Virus record (IMG/VR): IMGVR_UViG_3300020202_000150
Coordinates: 1 to 40,088 of that record
Direction: 5' to 3' (one strand)
Length of the DNA: 40,088 nt
Origin: a virus
The position numbers and the translations under genes were made by a program. The notes beneath the pieces are model-generated. The model had not been told where the DNA came from and did no database searches. It worked only from the letters and a program-made list of their open reading frames with translations. Shown here piece by piece: positions 28,723 to 37,599 of this stretch (its first letter is position 1; every line of letters starts with the position of its first letter).

Positions 28723-29607
28723 ATGGATCAAGAACAAATACAAGTTCCAGACCAAGCTGGTGATTTTGACGTTGATGCGTATATGGCTCAGGCTGATGCG
28801 CCCGGCGCTGAAATTCCAATGGATGCACCAGCTGAACAAGCTGCGCCTGCTGAACAACAAGCGCAACCTGAAACACAGGCTCAGCAAAACCATATCCTTG
28901 AATGGAATGGTAAACAAATTGAGGCAACCCTAGATCAACTCAAAAAATGGGGCCAACAGGGCTATGATTATTCCCAAAAGATTGCGGAATTTAATCGGCA
29001 AAAACAGGAATTTGAATCGAAATATCAGCCCTATCAAACCATTGATCAGTTTGCTCGGGAAAATCCAGAGTGGTGGTCGCATGTTCAACAAGCGTGGGAA
29101 CAAAGGCAAAACGCCGCCACAAATCAACAAGGAAACTTAGACCCGAACAACCCACTCACTCAAGAACTCTTAGCGGTAAAGCAAGAGTTAGCTGAACTTA
29201 AAGGCTTTAAACAAGAATTAACGCAAAAAGAACTCAATCAGAAGCGAGAGGCAGAAGACCAAAAACTCAATCAACAAATCCAATCCATGCGCGAGCAATA
29301 CAAGCATCTAGATTGGAATAAAGTTGACGAGAATGGCCATGACCTCGAAATGCAAGTCATCGCATACGCCAATAAAAATAACATTGGCAGTTTCGATGCG
29401 GCATTTAAGGCATATAACCACGACCGGTTCATGTCGCTCGCAATGGAAAAAGGAAAAGAGCTAGCGTCCCAGGAGATAAAAAAGAACACCAAGTTAGGAT
29501 TATTGGGAAAAAGCCCAACCCCTACCAAGGAAGTCACTGGTTATCAGAAAGGGAAATCTTACGACCAGCTCTTACAAGAGAGTCTACAGGAACTTGGTTT
29601 TGCCTAA
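28723..29607 (+). CDS. scaffolding protein
   Basis: The 294-residue product is the type of soluble helical protein found directly before the major capsid gene. An acidic, Ala/Gln-rich disordered start (1-57) is followed by HILEWNGKQIEATLDQLKKW (57-76), long coiled coils rich in Gln and Lys (~85-190) and a basic Lys-rich end (KELASQEIKKNTKLGLLGK) suited to binding the capsid. The NGK-x-EATLDQL element is common in podovirus scaffolds. Confidence 0.82.
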   Translation: MDQEQIQVPDQAGDFDVDAYMAQADAPGAEIPMDAPAEQAAPAEQQAQPETQAQQNHILEWNGKQIEATLDQLKKWGQQGYDYSQKIAEFNRQKQEFESKYQPYQTIDQFARENPEWWSHVQQAWEQRQNAATNQQGNLDPNNPLTQELLAVKQELAELKGFKQELTQKELNQKREAEDQKLNQQIQSMREQYKHLDWNKVDENGHDLEMQVIAYANKNNIGSFDAAFKAYNHDRFMSLAMEKGKELASQEIKKNTKLGLLGKSPTPTKEVTGYQKGKSYDQLLQESLQELGFA

Positions 29608-29621
29608 CATGGAGGTAAGGC

Positions 29622-30545
29622 ATGGCTTTAACTTATAATCAAATCAGTGCAATCACTGAGAAAAAATTTATTCCGAAAATGGTTGATAACATCTTTGATA
29701 GCAATCCGTTGCTTCAGAGATTTAAAAAAGGTGATGTCTACACGTCTGTTGACGGTGGTACAGAGATCATCCAGCCCTTGAACTACGCTCAGAACTCTTC
29801 TGGCGGTTGGTATTCAGGTGCAGAGACCCTTAGTACGCAGGATAACGAAGTTCTGACTGCCGCCAGCTATAGTTGGAAACAGCATTACGACAATATTTCA
29901 ATCTTGCGTTCAGATGAACTTAAGAACTCTGGCGGTCCCGCTATTCTTAAATTCGTTCAGCAAAAGATTAAAATTGCCGAGATGTCTGGCCAAGACCGCA
30001 TGGGAACTGGCCTCTACAATGCAGGCAGTGATTCAAAAGCAATTGCTGGTCTTCGCTCAATCGTTTCTACCAGCAATACTGTTGGCGGTATCGCTCAAGG
30101 AACATATTCTTGGTGGCAGGCTCAAGTTGATAGCACAACTACAACTTTGAGCATTGCTGCAATGAATAGCCGTTTCTCTGCTTGCCGTATCGGTGCAGAT
30201 AAACCCACCGTTATCACTTGTGGTTCCACTTTGTGGGATCTTTACTATAATCTTTTGCAACCGCAACAGCGTTTCCAGGATGCTGAAACTGCTAAGGGCG
30301 GTTTCTCTGGCCTGATGTTCAACGGCTGCCCGGTAATTGACGACTCACACGCACCCGCATCGCATATGTTCTTCTTAAACGAGAAGTATCTGCATCTTTA
30401 CTACCATAAAGATGAAAACTTCCGTTTTGAGCCGTTCCAAAAGCCGGTTAACCAGAACGCGAAAATTGCGAAAATTTACTGGATGGGTGCATTTGGAACA
30501 TCAAACGCACGTATGCAGGGCGCATTAACTGCTATCACCGCTTAA
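29622..30545 (+). CDS. major capsid protein
   Basis: This 307-residue protein directly follows the scaffold gene with a strong GGAGG. It begins ALTYNQISAITEKKFIPKMV, then NPLLQRFKKGD, EIIQPLNYAQNSSGGWYSG and a long helical spine. The middle has PTVITCGSTLWDLYYNLLQP, and the end has FNGCPVIDDSHAP and LHLYYHKDENFRFEPFQKP, as in HK97-fold capsids of podo- and siphoviruses. No protease gene is seen, so maturation is probably scaffold-driven without cleavage. Confidence 0.9.
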   Translation: MALTYNQISAITEKKFIPKMVDNIFDSNPLLQRFKKGDVYTSVDGGTEIIQPLNYAQNSSGGWYSGAETLSTQDNEVLTAASYSWKQHYDNISILRSDELKNSGGPAILKFVQQKIKIAEMSGQDRMGTGLYNAGSDSKAIAGLRSIVSTSNTVGGIAQGTYSWWQAQVDSTTTTLSIAAMNSRFSACRIGADKPTVITCGSTLWDLYYNLLQPQQRFQDAETAKGGFSGLMFNGCPVIDDSHAPASHMFFLNEKYLHLYYHKDENFRFEPFQKPVNQNAKIAKIYWMGAFGTSNARMQGALTAITA

Positions 30546-30565
30546 GGATGAGGGGGGATTAAGAT

Positions 30566-31045
30566 ATGGGATTTCAAGGTGTAGCTCCGGTAGTATTTGA
30601 AAGCGTATCGCAGGTCACTGCTACTCCCTCCGTTGAACTTGGCACACGCCGAGTTGTTGACGGTGAAGAGTATGTGTACTGCTACAACGCAGGTGGCGGG
30701 CAGGCGAGTGTTAATTTGGGCGTGAAGTTGATCACTGGCGCTTCAGGTTACTCGATTGCTCAAACGTCTATCACTGACGTATTCAATCCGCTTGTTGGTG
30801 TTGTGAAACATTCCACAATGGCAGCTGGCGATTATGGATGGGTCATGGTTAAGGGTTTTGCAACTGTGAAAGTTGTCTCTGCAATGACGGCAGATTATCG
30901 AATGATCGCCCTCGGTGCAGCTGGCTCTTTCATTGAAGCAAGCGGAACCACGACGTTTGGAACTGCAACAGTTGTTGGTCATGCTTTGAGCGCCAACACT
31001 GGTTCTGGCGGATCTGTTTACGCTTTCATCAAGGGTCTTGCATAA
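30566..31045 (+). CDS. capsid decoration-type protein
   Basis: The 159-residue product is beta-rich (RRVVDGEEYVYCYNAGGG, GDYGWVMVKGFATVKVVSAM) and rich in Gly, Ser, Thr and Val. It sits right after the capsid gene with a strong GAGGGGGG site. The GWVMVKG pattern resembles small head-stabilising proteins. The terminator just after it would keep capsid and this protein at high level. Ser/Thr content makes it a candidate glycosylation target. Confidence 0.7.
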   Translation: MGFQGVAPVVFESVSQVTATPSVELGTRRVVDGEEYVYCYNAGGGQASVNLGVKLITGASGYSIAQTSITDVFNPLVGVVKHSTMAAGDYGWVMVKGFATVKVVSAMTADYRMIALGAAGSFIEASGTTTFGTATVVGHALSANTGSGGSVYAFIKGLA

Positions 31046-31072
31046 GCAGGCCCTGACTGAAACTTAAATATG

Positions 31073-31109
31073 GTGCTAGGGGTCTTAATTGGCCCCTTGG
31101 CACTCTTTT
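31073..31109 (+). terminator. strong intrinsic terminator after capsid/decoration genes
   Basis: GTGCTAGGGG (31073-31082) pairs with CCCCTTGGCAC (31093-31103), with one bulged T and a 10-base loop, then TCTTTT. It separates highly expressed capsid genes from the Maf-like gene, which would depend on read-through. Confidence 0.78.
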
Positions 31110-31120
31110 AAGAGAAAGGG

Positions 31121-32149
31121 ATGATAAGCGTGCTCCGTAATCTAGACATGGTTTTTGAGTTTAAGAACACGATTCCAAAGCCTCCGATGGCGGCTAAGGA
31201 AATGTATGGGCAGGCGTGTTCTAATGATGAAGTGACTGTGAACACTTGGCGCGAGAAATGGATTGGCCAAGCGGAAGCAAATCACAAGCGTTTTGGATCT
31301 TTTAAAGATCATGGCATTGGTACACTCTTTGGTATCAATAAACATAAGCCCGCTATCGTAATCGGCTCCGGACCATCGCTTCAATACAATGTCGATAAAC
31401 TTAAAGATGCTAAAAAAGCAGGCATTCTTTTAATTTCATGCCTCCATAACTTTCAGTACATGGTAGATAACGGCATTGAGGTCGATTACTACGTTTCACT
31501 TGATGCGGGTGCCGTTGTAATTGAAGAGATCTCCGAGGGCGGAAAGCTTTCGCACGCTGAATATGTTGAGGCTACTAAGAACTCAACTCTCTTAGCATTC
31601 ATCGGATCAAATCCGGCGTTGTTTGATAACTGGAAGGGGAAAGTTCATCTATTTAACTGCCCAGTTCCGGATAAAGAATATATTGAGAGATCAGCGAAAT
31701 TAGAAAAATTCAACACTCTCGTCTCAACTGGCGGAAATGTTCTCGGTGCCGCCATGTATATTGCAAAAGCAATCTTTGGTTCAAACCCGATTGTTTTTGT
31801 GGGCGCTGATTTTTCATTCTCTTACACAAGAAAATTTCACGCATGGCCCTCAAAGTATGACGGCAATCTTGGTGAGGCTATCAGATGCATTGACGTCTGG
31901 GGAAACTCTGTTTTGACATGGCAGAGTTATTATAATTTTAAGACCTGGTTTGACTGGGTTTCAACACAGGTTCCAGGAATTTACATTAACTGCACCGAAG
32001 GCGGTCTTTTAGGTTCATATCCTGAAGGTAACATTGCGCAGATTAAGCAGATGCGCCTTGAGGATTTAGTTAGAATGTACTCGATGCATGAAGAGATCAG
32101 GCATCAGTGCGAAAATCCAAGTGACGATGAAAGAAAAGTTCTATTTTAA
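31121..32149 (+). CDS. DUF115/Maf-like glycosyltransferase among capsid genes
   Basis: This 342-residue protein matches the DUF115 (MptE/Maf) core: PAIVIGSGPSLQYNVDKL (77-94), AGILLISCLHN (100-110), GIEVDYYVSLDAG (118-130), VSTGGNVLGAAMYIAKAIFG (201-220) and NPIVFVGADFSFS (222-234). Maf proteins transfer CMP-activated nonulosonic acids to flagellin Ser/Thr. It is core-only, shorter than most bacterial Mafs. GAGAAAGGG precedes the ATG. With the sugar genes in the same genome it is the likely transferase; its place between decoration and other head genes points to virion proteins as targets. The other DUF115 branch (pterin kinase) is possible but unlikely here. Confidence 0.83.
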   Translation: MISVLRNLDMVFEFKNTIPKPPMAAKEMYGQACSNDEVTVNTWREKWIGQAEANHKRFGSFKDHGIGTLFGINKHKPAIVIGSGPSLQYNVDKLKDAKKAGILLISCLHNFQYMVDNGIEVDYYVSLDAGAVVIEEISEGGKLSHAEYVEATKNSTLLAFIGSNPALFDNWKGKVHLFNCPVPDKEYIERSAKLEKFNTLVSTGGNVLGAAMYIAKAIFGSNPIVFVGADFSFSYTRKFHAWPSKYDGNLGEAIRCIDVWGNSVLTWQSYYNFKTWFDWVSTQVPGIYINCTEGGLLGSYPEGNIAQIKQMRLEDLVRMYSMHEEIRHQCENPSDDERKVLF

Positions 32150-32163
32150 AAAAGGAGTTTTAA

Positions 32164-32430
32164 ATGGCTTTCACAATCGGACGTGAGAACACGGTCTTAG
32201 GGAATAAAAAAGTAGCACTTCTGTCGTGCTCTGTTGATTCAGCTTCAGGAAACATCGACACAGGTCTTGCTGTTGTTGATCACGTTTCTATTTGTCCTGT
32301 TAGCATGGCAACGGCTGCGATTGTTTTAAAGAAAAACGTGGGCTCTGGAGCCACCGCACGCGCCGGGATCATCAATATCAATGGCGCTGCAAGCGGTGAC
32401 GTTTTCCTTTTGACTGTCTACGGCAGGTAA
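32164..32430 (+). CDS. small beta-rich virion protein
   Basis: The 88-residue product (VALLSCSVDSASGNIDTGLA, AAIVLKKNVGSGATARAG) is Ser/Thr/Ala/Gly-rich with alternating strands, like a small head-surface or spike protein. AAAGGAG gives a strong ribosome site. It lies directly after the Maf-like gene, so it could be a substrate. Confidence 0.6.
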   Translation: MAFTIGRENTVLGNKKVALLSCSVDSASGNIDTGLAVVDHVSICPVSMATAAIVLKKNVGSGATARAGIININGAASGDVFLLTVYGR

Positions 32431-32434
32431 TTAG

Positions 32435-33280
32435 ATGCCATCAGCCAATTGGTCAGGTTCAGGCGGCGGCGGAGCCGTTGCCGATAGTGTTCTAACTACG
32501 CGAGGGGATCTCCTCACTCGTGATAGTTCCGCATTATCAAGAATCGCCATTGGCTCAAAAGGGTATCTTCCGCACTCAAGTGGGAGTGATCTTGAATACC
32601 AGCGCTTATTAGATCCGACAAAACGTTTGATGATCTTTGAAGACTGGATCGAAGGCGGTGCAGCGGGCGCGTCGGTTAGCTCTTATAACTGGAACGCTGC
32701 GGTCGGAACAGCTGGTGTTTTAAGTGCGAGCACAACTACCGTTACGGGTGTAAGAAACCTTGGAATTATGAGACACTCCGTCTCAACTGATACAGGGTTT
32801 GCAAACGCTTCAACGCTGACAGTGTTAAAAATTGGTGGCGGCCGAATCTTTTTTGAGGCTTGCATTCAGATAGACACACTTAATGACGGCACCAACTCTG
32901 CCCGGATGCAAGTTGGTCTTAATAGCACAACAACTGCAGCACAAAACGCCAACGGTGTTTATTGGATGTATGACTCTGCAAACACTAAATTCCAATTTTG
33001 CACAACGGCAAGCTCCTCAACTACGGCAACCGCACTTGGCTCAGACGTTGTAGCTGATGCTTGGTACAGACTTGGGTTTGAGATTAACGACGATGCTACA
33101 AGTGTTACACCTTATATTAATGGTGTAGCGCAAACAGCTCAGACCACTAACATTCCAGCAACCTCAACACTGCTTCACTTAAGTGCATGTTGGGGAAAGA
33201 CAGCTGGCTCGGGAACTTTGCTTTTGTATAATGATTATATTTTTTATGACCAACTTTTCAGCGGGAACAGACACACATGA
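32435..33280 (+). CDS. virion protein with lectin-like beta-sandwich
   Basis: The 281-residue product starts with a Gly/Ser linker (SANWSGSGGGGAVADSVL), then TTRGDLLTRDSS and GYLPHSSGSDLEYQ, a pattern common at the start of phage surface proteins. From ~70 it looks like a concanavalin-type sandwich (FFEACIQIDTLNDGTNSARM, GVYWMYDSANTKFQF, WYRLGFEIND, YINGVAQ). It is very rich in Thr and Ser (CTTASSSTTATALG). It may decorate the capsid and bind glycans. Overlaps the next gene by 4 bp. Confidence 0.65.
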   Translation: MPSANWSGSGGGGAVADSVLTTRGDLLTRDSSALSRIAIGSKGYLPHSSGSDLEYQRLLDPTKRLMIFEDWIEGGAAGASVSSYNWNAAVGTAGVLSASTTTVTGVRNLGIMRHSVSTDTGFANASTLTVLKIGGGRIFFEACIQIDTLNDGTNSARMQVGLNSTTTAAQNANGVYWMYDSANTKFQFCTTASSSTTATALGSDVVADAWYRLGFEINDDATSVTPYINGVAQTAQTTNIPATSTLLHLSACWGKTAGSGTLLLYNDYIFYDQLFSGNRHT

Positions 33281-33567
33281 AATACGTTGCAGTAAAAAAG
33301 AATGATCCAAAGCTTATGAAAAAATGCGGGCTCCCTGAGAATTATCCTCTTACCGTCTCTGAGCACTTCTCTTTAGAGGAGGCTACGAGAGCTTTCAACG
33401 GTGAAATCTGCGCCATTGAGCCAGTTGAAAAATATAATCGCGTCATGAGTGATTTGAGAAAACAACACGAGAAATCTTTGGTAAAATTAGAGAGAGTAAA
33501 ACGAATCTCTCAGATGAGTTTGTTAGGACGAATTGCCTATTGGCTGAAAGAATTGTTTTTTAAATAA
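33277..33567 (+). CDS. unknown 96-residue protein of head region
   Basis: The product starts MKYVAVKKNDPKLMKKCGLP, then has a helical charged middle (VMSDLRKQHEKSLVKLERVK) and an amphipathic end (LLGRIAYWLKELFFK) that could touch membrane. It is coupled to the lectin-like gene. Not recognised. Confidence 0.55.
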   Translation: MKYVAVKKNDPKLMKKCGLPENYPLTVSEHFSLEEATRAFNGEICAIEPVEKYNRVMSDLRKQHEKSLVKLERVKRISQMSLLGRIAYWLKELFFK

Positions 33568-33576
33568 GGGGTTTTT

Positions 33577-33924
33577 ATGAGCCATGGACCATTATCAGTA
33601 TATACCGCTACGATGGCGACTAATACGACGCTAACAAGCTCAGCTGATTTATCAAGGGCTTGGAAAACTGTTTACCTGCAAGTTCCTACGATGACATCAG
33701 GGACACAACTTCATATTCAAGCCTCTGATACTCTCGCTGGAACTTACCGCCGAGTGTATCATCCGCCAATTAACTCAAGCACCGTAGGAGTCAACGCATT
33801 TGCAATAGCATCCAGTGCAACTAACTGCCTTGTGCCGATCCCGAATGGACTGAGGTACATTAAAGTTGAAGCAACGGCGGTTGTGAGCTTTGATTGCGCG
33901 TTTAAGATTATTTGCTCAGATTAA
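33577..33924 (+). CDS. small beta-rich virion protein
   Basis: The 115-residue product is Thr/Ser-rich with strand repeats (TATMATNTTLTSSADLSRAW, TVYLQVPTMTSGTQLHIQAS, LRYIKVEATAVVSFDCAFKI), suggesting a beta-sandwich head or neck protein. AAGGGG precedes the ATG. It is another possible glycosylation target. Confidence 0.6.
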   Translation: MSHGPLSVYTATMATNTTLTSSADLSRAWKTVYLQVPTMTSGTQLHIQASDTLAGTYRRVYHPPINSSTVGVNAFAIASSATNCLVPIPNGLRYIKVEATAVVSFDCAFKIICSD

Positions 33925-33937
33925 GAGGAGGCAATAA

Positions 33938-34306
33938 ATGCCACAAGTACGTGTTTATAACGATAATAAGTATCCTTACCGTGAGAAATTTATGGATCGG
34001 GACATCGAGATTGATGCCCATCAATATATTCTTATGGATGAGAGTGAGGCCATAAAGTTTCGCGGAAGTTTTGTAGCGCCAACTAAAAAGGCCGACGGCA
34101 CATTTGAGCCGATGTCTTTTAAGATGATCAGACTTGCGCCGCATACCCAAGAAACCGTTGTTAAAGAGGCAGAGAAATTCGTCTGTCAATTTGACGGCAC
34201 TGAGCATCCTACAAAAGAGGCTCTTGAGAAGTACATCGATGAGAATCATTTGGATAAGCTCTCTGATCAAGAGTTTGCCAAAGAGAGAAAGAAAAAAGCT
34301 AAGTAA
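33938..34306 (+). CDS. unknown structural-region protein
   Basis: The 122-residue product is mixed alpha/beta (VRVYNDNKYPYREKFMDRDI, MDESEAIKFRGSFVAP) with a highly charged Lys-rich tail (DQEFAKERKKKAK). AGAGGAGG lies upstream. A 64-bp gap with the palindrome GCCCTAGGGC (34337-34346) follows. Function unknown. Confidence 0.58.
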   Translation: MPQVRVYNDNKYPYREKFMDRDIEIDAHQYILMDESEAIKFRGSFVAPTKKADGTFEPMSFKMIRLAPHTQETVVKEAEKFVCQFDGTEHPTKEALEKYIDENHLDKLSDQEFAKERKKKAK

Positions 34307-34370
34307 GTGTTCTTTTGGGTTCCATGGATGGGGCCTGCCCTAGGGCGTTTATATTTATGGAGGTTATCGG

Positions 34371-35015
34371 ATGACCCCAACGCAAATAGAAGACCAGTTT
34401 CGACTTCAATATAACGCTGTCAATGACACTTACTTTACTCAAGCGATGGTCTTTAACTGGATCTACTTCGCAGAGTATGAATTAGCGACAAAAGCTCTTT
34501 GTGTTCAGGCCACTCACACAACAACAACCGTGGCCTCGCAAACAGCCTATACATATCCAACTAATACAATCGCCATTAAGCGCGTTGAATACCAAGGTGT
34601 ACCGCTTAAAAAGGTGTCTTTCCGAGAAAACGATGCGGTGACTTTAACAAATCCCACAACCGTCGTAACGGGGCGCCCACTTTATTATTCTCAGTGGGGA
34701 GGCGAGATTAGACTTCAACCAACTCCTGTCTCAGCGAATACGTTGAGTTATTACACCTATAAAGAGCCAAGCGTTGTAACGGCTAACACAACGCTAGAGG
34801 TGCCTCAGAAATTTCATCCGCATATTGTCAATTACTGCTTAGAGCAAGCCTACGCAAAAGATCAAAATTTGCAGATGGCATCCTATTACGGCGCAAAATG
34901 GCAGGCCAATGTTCAAGAGGTTATGGACTGGCAAGCTAAAGAAAAACGCACTGACGGATTTGCTGTTGTTCAGAGCGAAGACCAACTTGAGAGCACAGTT
35001 CTGGGGGCCGTGTGA
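34371..35015 (+). CDS. head-to-tail adaptor protein
   Basis: The 214-residue product resembles podovirus adaptors (P22 gp4 / T7 tail tubular A type): helical start with FNWIYFAEYELATKAL (~28-43), strands VASQTAYTYPTNTIAIKRVE and PLKKVSF, WGGEIRLQPTP, then a helical end (HPHIVNYCLEQAYAKDQNLQ). It lies directly before the tail-hub gene and overlaps it by 4 bp. Confidence 0.75.
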   Translation: MTPTQIEDQFRLQYNAVNDTYFTQAMVFNWIYFAEYELATKALCVQATHTTTTVASQTAYTYPTNTIAIKRVEYQGVPLKKVSFRENDAVTLTNPTTVVTGRPLYYSQWGGEIRLQPTPVSANTLSYYTYKEPSVVTANTTLEVPQKFHPHIVNYCLEQAYAKDQNLQMASYYGAKWQANVQEVMDWQAKEKRTDGFAVVQSEDQLESTVLGAV

Positions 35016-36901
35016 GATTTGGTAGGAAAGTTTATCCTGCCGGCGGACATATTGTTTTTGACGGCGGGAAAAATTCCAAGTTTGAAAGGGCATTGATCCC
35101 TGATAACGAGTCCCCAGATTGCGCTAACGTCATATTTGACGCTGGCTCAGTAGAAACCCGCCAAGGATATTCAAAGCTCAATACCGCTTCAGTTGGCTCA
35201 TTTGCCTGCGATGGTCTTTACACTCGTCATGATTCTGATGGCAGTGAGACCATGTGCGCTTTCTACGGCGGACACTTCTTTACCGTTAACGGTACCTCAA
35301 TGGTAACGGTCCCAAGCGCTCAGAGTGTTTTCACGGCTGGTGTAAGAATGGCAGCGTGCGAGCAAGAGGATTATTTATTTATGGGGAACGGGGGGCAGAT
35401 TCCCTATAAATGGAACGGGGCTGAGTTCACCCGGCACGGTGTTTATCCGCCAACGACCACGTCAACGGTTGCCTCACAAGGAACGGGAGTTTTAACAGGG
35501 GATTTCACTTATAAAGTGACCACCGTGAATTCAAATTTAGTTGAATCAGATGTTGGTCCGGTGACTGCCACATTTACGGCAGCAAGTGCGACTTTAAGGG
35601 TCTCATCAATCCCCACGTTTGCTGCAAGCTACGGTGTAAACGCTAGACGCCTTTATAGGTCTGATGCTGGAACTTGGAAGAGAGTTACAACAATCTCAGA
35701 TAATACGACCACAACGTTTGACGATAACGTGACCACGGCAGCTTTAGGGGTTGCTGCTCCTACTGATAATGGTGTTCCGCCGAAATACAATGCCTGTATT
35801 TATCATCAAAATAGACTCTTCGTTAATGACCCGGCAAATCCTAACCTTGTTTGGTATTCAGAGCTTGGAAACCCCTACACATTCGCCTCAACTAACTTTC
35901 GAAACATTGGTGATTCTAGTGGCGATATCGTTAGGGGCTTTGGCGTTTACGATAACTCTGTCGTGGTTTACTGCGATAAGTCCGTGTGGCTTATTTATAT
36001 GCCAGAAACGGATGACTCAACTTGGCTTGATATCAGAGTGCAAACGCCGTTTGGCTCAAAAAGCCAGTTTGCTCCGTTTAATTTCAATGACAAGCAAATG
36101 TTTGCAGCAATGCAAAATGATAAGTTTGTTGGTTTTGCCGCAATCAAAGGAAACGCAGGCGCCCCGTCGGCAACTCTTCTTACAACTCTAGGCGTAGGCT
36201 CTGAGCTTCAGAGCGATCGGGTTGAGCCCGATATGTTTAACGTTTCTGAGTCACTTGTTGGCCAGATATCGGCCATTGTTTATAAGAATAAAGCCTGGAT
36301 CACTGTTCCTTATGGTTCAAATGCTACAGCGAATAACCGCGTTTACCATTTTGATTTTTCAATCTCAAATCTCTCTAAAAAACAAGAGGGCTCTTGGGTC
36401 CCGTTTACGGGGATGTCAGCCACTCAGTTTACCATTTGGGATGGGAATTTATATTTTGGCTCATCTACTGCAAATGGCTACATCTACCAAGCAGAAAACG
36501 GGCTTTATAGTGACGATGGTGCCGCAATTGATTCTTACTACTGGACCAAGGAATTTGCAGGCCAGCCAGGGGATGAGCATCTTGAAAAAGACTTCCGTTA
36601 TGCTAACATCTTGATAGATAACTCAGGCTCATATTACATGAACCTGACTTACCGGGTTGACTCAGATAGCGGAATTGGAACTACAAACCAGATTAACCTC
36701 GATCCAGGCGGCTCCCAGTGGGGCACCATGGAGTGGGGAGAAAACTGGGGCGGTGGTTTAGATCAAGATGAAGACCGTGTCTACCTAGGAACTTCGCGCG
36801 GGCAGCGCATTCAATTTAAATTCTCAAACCAAAATACTGTAAACCAGAAGTTCAAAGTCCACTGGATGAACTTCGCATATAATATCAAGGGGTTTAGGTA
36901 A
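35012..36901 (+). CDS. DNA-stabilisation / tail-hub protein (P22 gp10-like)
   Basis: The 629-residue product opens with a typical segment (FDGGKNSKFERALIPDNESP, 15-34, then VETRQGY) and consists of repeated WD-like strands (FMGNGGQIPYKWNG, GVNARRLYRSDAGTWKRV, YHQNRLFVNDPANPNLVWYS, VYDNSVVVYCDKSVWLIYM), a probable beta-propeller as in podovirus nozzle or needle-hub proteins. GTG start overlaps the adaptor stop. It should close the tail after packaging. Confidence 0.78.
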   Translation: MRFGRKVYPAGGHIVFDGGKNSKFERALIPDNESPDCANVIFDAGSVETRQGYSKLNTASVGSFACDGLYTRHDSDGSETMCAFYGGHFFTVNGTSMVTVPSAQSVFTAGVRMAACEQEDYLFMGNGGQIPYKWNGAEFTRHGVYPPTTTSTVASQGTGVLTGDFTYKVTTVNSNLVESDVGPVTATFTAASATLRVSSIPTFAASYGVNARRLYRSDAGTWKRVTTISDNTTTTFDDNVTTAALGVAAPTDNGVPPKYNACIYHQNRLFVNDPANPNLVWYSELGNPYTFASTNFRNIGDSSGDIVRGFGVYDNSVVVYCDKSVWLIYMPETDDSTWLDIRVQTPFGSKSQFAPFNFNDKQMFAAMQNDKFVGFAAIKGNAGAPSATLLTTLGVGSELQSDRVEPDMFNVSESLVGQISAIVYKNKAWITVPYGSNATANNRVYHFDFSISNLSKKQEGSWVPFTGMSATQFTIWDGNLYFGSSTANGYIYQAENGLYSDDGAAIDSYYWTKEFAGQPGDEHLEKDFRYANILIDNSGSYYMNLTYRVDSDSGIGTTNQINLDPGGSQWGTMEWGENWGGGLDQDEDRVYLGTSRGQRIQFKFSNQNTVNQKFKVHWMNFAYNIKGFR

Positions 36902-37599
36902 TGGGATTTAACTTCACTCCACGACCGTTTGGCATGGCTGGTCGACTATCTGACAAAAATCAACGCAATCGAATGTCGAATAGCTTAAGGCCGTTTAGTT
37001 TCGAAGAGGGTCATAAGATGATGACAGACCCCGGCGGGCTTGCATCTGCTGGTCTTTACCGCCGCGGGAAAATGCCAAAATTTGATAACACTCCACTGCC
37101 TGAGGACACGCCGATTGCACCAATGGAATTTACGGCGCGCACATCTTTGCCGGAATTTGAAGCCGCTCGCAGACGAATGACTGAGCAATTCTCATCTGAA
37201 AAGCAGGGCGGAAACGATGCCATTCAGCGCAGATTTGCCTCAATGGGAGCACTTAACTCTGGTGCCGCTATAAAACAACAACAAGTATTCCAAGATAAAC
37301 TCCGCGAACAACAGGCTAACGCTCTTGGTGACCTCGGTGCTCAAGAGGCTGGCCAGTTAGCTAACATGAACGATGAGAGAAAGTTTCAAATCGATGTTAT
37401 GAACCGAGATAACGCGTTTAAGCAAAAAGTGTTTAGCTTTGAGCGCGCATCAAAACTCAAAGAACTTGATTTGGCTAAGAAACAATTCCAAATGGATTGG
37501 GAATCTACGGAATTCAATAAACGCTTGGCTGACCTTGAAGCCGGTAGAAAGCCTCCGGGAATGCTTGCTGGAATTTTCCCGCAGTTTAAGGGGTTTTAA
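36901..37599 (+). CDS. internal virion / ejection-type protein 1
   Basis: The 232-residue product has a disordered basic start and a long helical region rich in Gln, Glu and Lys (FEAARRRMTEQFSSEKQGGN, QQQVFQDKLREQQANALGDL, FERASKLKELDLAKKQFQMD). Its ATG overlaps the previous stop (TAATG). It is the first of four genes of ejection-protein character. Confidence 0.65.
   Translation: MGFNFTPRPFGMAGRLSDKNQRNRMSNSLRPFSFEEGHKMMTDPGGLASAGLYRRGKMPKFDNTPLPEDTPIAPMEFTARTSLPEFEAARRRMTEQFSSEKQGGNDAIQRRFASMGALNSGAAIKQQQVFQDKLREQQANALGDLGAQEAGQLANMNDERKFQIDVMNRDNAFKQKVFSFERASKLKELDLAKKQFQMDWESTEFNKRLADLEAGRKPPGMLAGIFPQFKGF

Noticed and set aside
34337-34346. Palindrome GCCCTAGGGC as terminator
   Set aside because: There is no loop and no clear T-run; a 10-bp palindrome alone is weak evidence.
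35751-36614. Two out-of-frame ORFs inside the tail-hub gene
   Set aside because: Shadows of a long gene with consistent WD-like repeats; no ribosome sites.
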